DNA of 64,000 bases from Cyathus striatus (taxonomy: Eukaryota > Basidiomycota > Agaricomycetes > Agaricales > Nidulariaceae), in the NCBI GenBank assembly GCA_025738555.1, contig JAOVFP010000006.1, forward strand, positions 3,782,001 through 3,846,000, read 5' to 3'. Position 1 is the stretch's first letter. The number at the start of each line of letters is the position of its first letter. Both the position numbers and the translations under genes were made by a program. This document shows, piece after piece, positions 58,163-64,000 of this stretch. The notes below the pieces were generated by a model. That model saw only the letters and a program-made list of their open reading frames with translations, had not been told where the DNA came from and made no database searches.

Positions 58163-59499
58163 TGTCATTCAAGGTAATAGATACCTTAGGCATTTGGCAG
58201 GAAGTGACTTTATTCATACCTAGCACCTGGGGGTCGAGGGATACTGATCATATGTATTCCTGCAAACTCCTATGATATGGGATGTACAGTAAAGACTGTA
58301 AATGGGCGATGAACTGTGGGGCTTTACTAGGTTTGCTTAGAACTTGGCCCATGACTGGTGTGGTACAGCAAAGGCTGTAAATAAGAGATGAACTGTGGGA
58401 GTTTCTAGAGTATACGGCTAAAGCTGTATAGGGTAACAACAGCTGCTAGAAACACTAGGAAAGCTTGTATGTATAGTGAAGGCTGTATATAAAGATTGGT
58501 GCTGTGGTGAAGATCGAAACAAAGTTGAGGGCCTTGGTTGTTTCTAACTGTAGCTTGGTGGCTACAGTGCATAAACTAATATGTGCTGCTACTGAATAGA
58601 TATGATAAAAGTGATGTTGAGATTCGATATGTTGAGTTGAGCTGCATTACATTGAGTTGAGTTGAGTTACTTTGATATTACTGTGAATTTATTTATATGG
58701 TGAGTTGAGCTGCATTGTTTACATTACTAATAGAACTGAAGAAAAAGCACAATAGATTCTGTATCTAATGTGTAAGAATAACTACTGGGGATGAACAGGT
58801 GAGTAAGATCCTAGCTAGTGGTGGGCTATTTGGTAATGGATAAAACTCTGGTGAGTAGAATCCTAGCTGTCAAGCTGTGGTAAAATGGATAAAACTACTG
58901 TCTAAGACTCAATTCCTCTCTCCTTTTATACTCTTTTCCTCCTACTGCTGACTAATCCTATCCAAAACCAATCCTGCATTGTCCTTCAAATTTGGTAATG
59001 GTAGATCCATTGTCTTGAGGTGGAGGCTGTGCAGAACAATGGTGTTCAAGGAGATGAGTCAGGTCTTGATCAATGGTGACAGAAATAGTATTACATTGTT
59101 CTGGTGATGAACAATGGAATTCTATTTATAGATCCCACAAACAATGGGCATGAAGACAATGGGTGAATAGGAGGACATTGTTCTGCACAATGGGTGCAAA
59201 AGAACAATGGAGTCCTATTATTAGAAACAATGGCATATCCTTGGTAAGCGAATGCATGGGCATTGTTCTGAACAATGGGTGTGAAGAACAATGGTGTCCT
59301 ATTTTTAACAGTATCAATTATTGGTCACCAAGAAGTTGGGTATTGGCTTATGTTTCCATATGTTTGTTTCTTGAGAAGCAGTGCCTCATGAGAATTATTT
59401 GGTAGTGTATTCAGAATGATCCAAATGATGTGGATTCCAGACATCAGGCCATATAGCCATATGTGTGTGTTTATGACTAATCAAGTTTCACCCATGACA
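58163..59499 (-). mobile_element. Long LTR-like repeat, copy 2 (uninterrupted)
   Basis: Inverted partner of 26463-28146, 1,337 bp, with TGTCAT...ATGACA ends. It retains the TATA box (58923-58930, minus) and the GAACAATGG array (58990-59300). It lacks the solo LTR found in copy 1: the sequence near 58316 is the empty target. A 30-bp duplication around 58850 (GTGAGTA.GATCCTAGCT) is private to this copy. Confidence 0.7.
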
Positions 59500-59990
59500 G
59501 CGGTAGCATGCATCATGGTGGAGGATGTTGAAGGGGGGCAATGATGGGATCTGTTGCCACCCCCTTCCCTCCCCTTGCTGCCCCCATCTCTTGCTGTCCC
59601 CATCCCTCACTGTCTTCATCCCTCACTATCCCCATTGCTCACTGTCCCTCCCCATCCTTCACTGTCCTTCTCTATCCTTTGCTATGGCAGTGAGATGGTG
59701 ACACTGTTGCCACCCCCTCCCCTTGTTATCCTCTCCCCTTGTTATCCTCTCCCCTCATTATCCTCTCCCCTCATTATCCTCTCCCCTCATTATCCTCCCC
59801 CCTCCCCTCATTACCCTCCCCCCTCCCCTCATTATCCTCCCCCCTCCCCTCATTATCACTTCCCCTCCCTTCGCTGTCCCTTCCCCTCCCCTTGCTGTCT
59901 CTTCCTAAATAGCACCCCATTACTTGTGAGATGAGGTGTGTGTGTGGGGGGGTGGGGTAAGGGATGGCACCTCGTCACTTGCCAGACAAG
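59500..59990. repeat. C/T-rich low-complexity and CCCCTCATTATCCT tandem
   Basis: 59550-59690 repeats CCCCATC(C/T)(C/T)TCACTGTC. 59720-59860 is a tandem of TCCCCTCATTATCC. The 126-codon Pro/Ser/Leu ORF across it is compositional. Confidence 0.65.
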
Positions 59991-60230
59991 GTGCAGGGGA
60001 GGAGAGGAACAACACCTTTTCACTTGTGAGATGAGGTGTGGGGGGGAGGGAAGGAACAACACCTTGTCACTTGCAAGACGAGGTCCGTAGTGGAGGGAAG
60101 GAACAACACCTCATCACTTGCAAGATGAGGTGTGGAGGGGAGGGAAGGAGTGGCACCTTGTCACTTGTGAGACGAGGTGCAGGAGAGGAGAAACAGCATA
60201 CTTGTCATTTGCCAGACAAGGTGCAGAGGG
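59990..60230 (+). repeat. Minisatellite, about 55-bp unit (CACCTTGTCACTTGCAAGACGA)
   Basis: Five degenerate units of 'AACACCTTGTCACTTGCAAG', 'ACGAGGTG' and a G-rich spacer run head to tail. Each contains an internal inverted pair (CACCTTGTC / GACGAGGTG). Confidence 0.65.
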
Positions 60231-60465
60231 GGAGGAGGGGGACAGCATGTGGGAGAGGACATTGGCAGAGGCAGCATTGTGCCGTGGTATGCATTGGCAT
60301 ACAGCTGGTGCACATGGTGAGGAGAAGAAGGCAGGGGGGGAGAGGAAAGTATGCTTTGGCATACATTGTTGTCAGCACGTGGGAGACAACATTGGCAGAG
60401 GCGGCATTGTGCTGAGTTATGAGTGAGGCATATATTATATGTAGTATACAGGTTACTCATAAAAA
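60231..60465 (+). repeat. Short direct duplication (GGGAGA.GACATTGGCAGAGGC)
   Basis: 'GTGGGAGAGGACATTGGCAG' with 'AGGCAGCATTGTGC' at 60249-60284 recurs as 'GTGGGAGACAACATTGGCAG' with 'AGGCGGCATTGTGC' at 60378-60413. No gene. Confidence 0.55.
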
Positions 60466-60905
60466 TTCATTACTTTATGATTTCTATTGTTATTGTAATA
60501 CTAGTATGTGTCCTCATAAGTACTCATTACTTTATAATTCCTATTGTTATTGTAATACTAGTGTGTACTCATAAGTACTCATTACTGTATGATTCCTATT
60601 GTTATTGTAATACTAGTGTGTACTCATAAGTACTCATTACTTTATATTTCCTATTGTTATTGTAATACTAGTGTGTGTACTCATAAGTTCTCATTACTTT
60701 ATGATTCCTATTGTTATTGTAATACTAGTATATGTACTCATAAGTTCTCATTACTCTATGATTCCTACTGTTACTGTAATACTAGTATGTGTACTCATAA
60801 GTACTCATTAATTTATAATTCCTATTGCTATTGTATTAACATTATGTGTACTCATAAGTGCTCATTACTTTATGCTTCCTACTATTATTCTAATAGTATT
60901 ATGTA
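60466..60905 (+). repeat. 55-57-bp tandem repeat, about eight copies
   Basis: The unit is CATTACTTTATGATTCCTAT, then TGTTATTGTAATACTAGTG, then TGTACTCATAAGTA. Copies start near 60466, 60523, 60578, 60633, 60689, 60746, 60803 and 60860. Several units are 57 bp, which keeps one plus-strand frame open (60589-61101), but the product is pure repeat and not a credible protein. Confidence 0.85.
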
Positions 60906-61330
60906 CGCTTTCAAGTGTGTCACATCTGTCACAATTTTCCCATGCATTACATTTGTCACAGCTTTCACACGGTGTCACCACTGTCACATATCTCCTGTGT
61001 GTTACCTTCATCACACATTTCACACTCATGACACATCACTACACTTTTCCTGCATGTCATGTGTGTCACACATCTCTTGTGCATCATGTTTGTCACAGTA
61101 ACGCTTTTCACACACGTCACATATGTCACATATCTCCCATGCTCATCACATTTCCCATGCATCTCATGTTTCCCATGCTACACACATAATTCCTGTGCAC
61201 ATATATGTCACATTTTTCATGCATGTCACATATGTCACAATTGTCATGTACATCACTGCATTTCCAGCACTTCACATATTTCCCATGCATCACATTTGTC
61301 ACACTATGCATGCATGTCATGAATGAACAT
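60906..61330 (+). repeat. TGTCACA / CATGTTTC motif array
   Basis: Over 25 copies of TGTCACA, TCACATTT or CACATATCTCCCATG recur at irregular spacing, predominantly in one orientation. It abuts the 55-57-bp tandem array. Confidence 0.65.
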
Positions 61331-62291
61331 GTTTCCATTTCTTGTTAAAACAGGAATCAGAGCACCCAGCAATGTCACATTTAACTCACAGGCCTTTACT
61401 TAGTAATGTAATGGGGCTTCTTACATTGATTGGTCAGTGATTCATGTCTAAAATCATCTTGTGAGATGGGGTCTGACTCTATCAATGAGAACATTGCACA
61501 TGATTATGGAAATATGATAGTAAGCATAAAGCAAGAGGGGAGAAGTAATAAAGCAGCTCTCCAGGAAATGGAACAAGAAGAAATCTAGGTGATGATGCAG
61601 TTGAACTAAGATAAAGAATAGAAATGTAAGTATTATTGGCCACTGGGCAAAAAGAGGAGAGAAGTACAGAATGAGATTTGGGTAACTATTACTAAAAGAA
61701 CTGTATATGATATATGTCAAGAAGTGAACACATATGGTAGTGAATAGTTTCCATAATCTCTTCATTTTAATACACTATAGAGAACTGTCATGTAGTTATA
61801 TAGAGTAAGTAAATATGTGACTCAATAATATGTATTAGAAGATATAAGAATTACTAATGGCTGATACAAGAATCATGATCATCTAATAACCATAACTGAA
61901 ATATGTAAGTTTAATGTGATATGGAGAATATGTCTGACATGTTTAATACCATTATAATGACCTCATCATCTATTATACTGAAACTAACCATTATGATTTT
62001 TACTTTGTAATTTTACATCCCCAGTCCAAATGTTAAAACATCTCATAACATTCCATTTACAAATTCCTCATACTCCATCAATGGGACTAAGGCTCCAACT
62101 ATATACATGCACTACATCTTCCATTCTAGTTTCCTATTACTGTTACATTGATAATTATCATATGCTGTCATACAACTATAAATACTTGGTCCACTTCCAC
62201 AACATTTTGAACATGATACAGACATACAGGTAACACACATGTGATTGGCTTCTCTCCAGTGGGCTATTTAGGGTGGGGAAGTGTAAGAAGC
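61331..62291. other. No gene seen
   Basis: AT-rich. GGGTGGGGAAGTGTAA at 62271-62286 resembles the right end of elements A and B and lies directly against the LTR at 62292. Its partner end was not found. Confidence 0.4.
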
Positions 62292-62775
62292 TGTTACAAT
62301 AAAGTTCTGGTTGGGACATTTATCATACAAGTCTGATAGTCACATGATTTACAAGTTCAAAGAACAAGTTAATCAGTATCAAGTTCGAGTCTCTATTCAC
62401 AAGCTCTTAAGTTGGTTAGACTTAAGTACAAGCAAAGTGAATGAATCAAAGTAAAGCTAGTTCAATTTAAGCTGAAGCTTGAGCTTTACAGCCCAAGTTA
62501 CTACTGTTTAAATACAAATGAGTTTGTACTAATAATAAGTAAAAATGTAACTAAATAAGTCGAAATGCTGTACATCAACTGCACATTACTGCAGCACAGT
62601 AAGAAGAAAGAAAGAATAACTAAGTAAAGTAAAGTGACTCGGAATGAGTCAAGAGGGAATGACAACTGTGTAAGTAAAGAAGTCTTGTGTTTGGTATTAA
62701 AGGTAATACCAAACAAGTCAATGAAAAGCAAAGAAAATATATGTAAATAGGCTGGTAAAAGGAAAAATCATAACA
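62292..62775 (-). mobile_element. 3' LTR of a retroelement (484 bp)
   Basis: On the minus strand the LTR starts TGTTATG and ends TTGTAACA, a 5-bp inverted TGTTA/TAACA end. It is preceded by a purine tract (CGGGGGTAA, 62784-62776), the usual primer for plus-strand synthesis, and that in turn by the stop codon of the gag-like ORF at 62787. The partner 5' LTR would lie beyond 64000. The five bases after the end, GCTTC, are the candidate target duplication. Confidence 0.55.
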
Positions 62776-62784
62776 TTACCCCCG
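62776..62784 (-). promoter_or_regulatory. Polypurine tract (PPT)
   Basis: CGGGGGTAA on the minus strand, immediately before the LTR's TGTTATG. Confidence 0.5.
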
Positions 62785-62786
62785 AT

Positions 62787-64000
62787 TCAAAGTGTGAAGT
62801 TCACTGTAACTTCACTAATATCAATTGCCCGAATAGAAGTCCCTGATGGCGTCATAGTTGTCTGTATCCTCTGTCTTGAGGAGGTGTTCCTCCCATGCCT
62901 GTTCCCTTGACTTATCATTGGGTTGTATTCCACAGAAGTAGAATTTCTCTGAGTTGACCTTTCTGCCTCTCTCTCTCTCTCATTGTTCTCCCTATGGGAA
63001 TGGAACCCCTTCCCATCCTTCGACTCCCCCTGCCCCGTGATCTTGCTCTGCTGTTCTGTATAGCAAAATCCCTTGTAGTGTGAGGCACAGCCATCCTTTT
63101 TGCAGGGATCCAGGCTGACAGACCTAGTATCTGTCACCATGCACTCCTTCATTTGGGAGTATATGGTGGTAAGGGGGTGTCTCTTTGTGGGGGGGTATGG
63201 TCATCATGGAGTGAAGTGATTGGGACAAGAAGGGGTGGTGTGCCTGGGGGCGTTTTGATAATAGCAGTTGCACCTATAGTCTGGGCAGTCCTTCTTAACA
63301 TGTGTTGTGCTGCCACAGAGGAAACAATGTTGATCAGGGTTGGAGATAGACTTCTGGATGGGAGGGCACTCATTGGGTAGAGTGTTGCTGGTGGTGGCGA
63401 GATAGGGCGCCAAGGGGTTGCTGGCTGTAATGGAGCTTTGGGTTCAGATGTCCCTGTACTGTTCAGGAGTGGTACATTCTCGGAGAGAGTGAGATTGTGG
63501 ATGGAGGTAGAAACTGCCTCCAATACAATGGACTCCAAGTTCGCCATTCGGCTTATTGTCCTTGATTCTCTTACTGCTACTATTGTTAGAGGGGTTGCTT
63601 TGATGGATTAGTGCGAGTCATTGGTGTGCAAGAGAGGGACTAGAGGTACCTGGTGCATCTAAAAACTGTGCCACCTCAGTGGCGCGATGCAATCCTGCAT
63701 CAAACATCCCCTGAATAGCATTGACCTGATTCCTTCTGCAAGCATTCTCCATCTCTAATGCTTCTCTGAAGATATCAAACTGGGTAACTAGAGTGTTCCC
63801 ATTTGGCAAATCAGAATGAAAGTTTCAAGTTGAAGTTAACTGATGGTCAGGTACATTTTGTAAAGCATTGCAGTATTCGTTAATGAGCTTGAGAGGTGCA
63901 GTGGGTCATTCAAGTAGGGAGTGTCAATAGTTGATGTTGGCAATAATAGGAGGAAGAACAAGGGGTTCAGTTGAGTGGATAAATGTGGGGTGAGCATTTT
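62787..64000 (-). pseudogene. Gag-like zinc-knuckle protein, partial at window edge
   Basis: One minus-strand frame runs from the window edge to TGA 62787, about 400 codons. It is broken only by TGA codons at 63825-63827, 63618-63620, 63444-63446, 63204-63206 and 63201-63203. Upstream is 'LPNGNTLVTQFDIFREALEM' (near 63815-63755), a gag-like helical segment I associate with basidiomycete zinc-knuckle proteins. A CCHC knuckle, CFLCGSTTHVKKDC (C-x2-C-x4-H-x4-C), lies near 63315-63274, followed by a second Cys/His cluster (RCNCYYQNAPRHTTPSCPNH). The C-terminus is Arg/Ser-rich with RER repeats. The ORF stops 3 nt before the purine tract of the LTR, so it belongs to that element. No protease, reverse transcriptase or integrase follows it. 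The two overlapping ORFs 63547-63149 and 63152-62787 belong respectively to a different frame (shadow) and to this frame. Confidence 0.6.

Noticed and set aside
59554..59934. 126-codon Pro/Ser/Leu ORF
   Set aside because: Pure compositional product of the CCCCTCATTATCC and CCCCATCC tandem repeats.
10588..63827. UGA read as an amino acid (recoded stop)
   Set aside because: The intact NLR and genes A and B contain no internal TGA and use TGG for Trp. The TGAs occur only in repeat-derived frames that also carry frameshifts or truncations, and several replace expected CGA arginines.

Overview
The window reads as repeat-rich nuclear DNA of a mushroom-forming basidiomycete (Agaricomycetes). The evidence is: short introns (44-66 nt) with GT-AG ends; an intact NACHT-WD40 receptor gene of the kind expanded in these fungi; Plavaka-like and KDZ-associated transposon relics; and a large zinc-finger/PHD protein family I know only from Agaricomycetes. 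I cannot name the genus. All family assignments come from motifs I recognise, not from a search.

Layout. 0-5 kb: an LTR tail, a Plavaka-like transposase relic and a broken methionine aminopeptidase fragment. 4.9-8.8 kb: a CpG-rich repeat (called R1 here) built of exon-like modules. 8.8-9.9 kb: an inverted-repeat element with an unknown ORF. 10.1-15.7 kb: a long minus-strand pseudogene with an N-terminal BED-like finger and a C-terminal PHD finger. 16.2-17.3 kb: an F-box/LRR-like gene, probably shortened. 18-26 kb: R1 fragments, MITE-like elements and motif arrays. 26.5-28.1 kb: a long LTR-like repeat split by a younger solo LTR; its partner copy lies inverted at 58.2-59.5 kb and shows the empty site. 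29.7-31.7 kb: a second PHD-finger fragment and a 1,012-bp Mutator-like MITE with a 9-bp target duplication. 32-37 kb: two more R1 copies. 37.5-41.8 kb: the intact NLR gene, five exons and 1,378 residues. 42-53 kb: foldback elements, minisatellites and motif arrays. 53.1-56.4 kb: three minus-strand genes (unknown A, unknown B, then a KDZ-associated CxC-type pseudogene). 59.5-61.3 kb: minisatellites. 62.3-64.0 kb: the 3' end of an LTR element carrying a gag-like zinc-knuckle ORF.

How the parts relate. Only the NLR and unknown genes A and B look intact. Most other coding sequence is decayed mobile-element DNA. Its in-frame stops are almost all TGA, several at expected CGA-arginine positions, which suggests CpG-directed C-to-T mutation of repeats. 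The NLR is the probable functional centre: its near-identical WD40 units vary at a few fixed positions, as expected of a recognition surface. Several non-coding elements each iterate their own short motif in both orientations, a layout resembling transposase-binding subterminal repeats.
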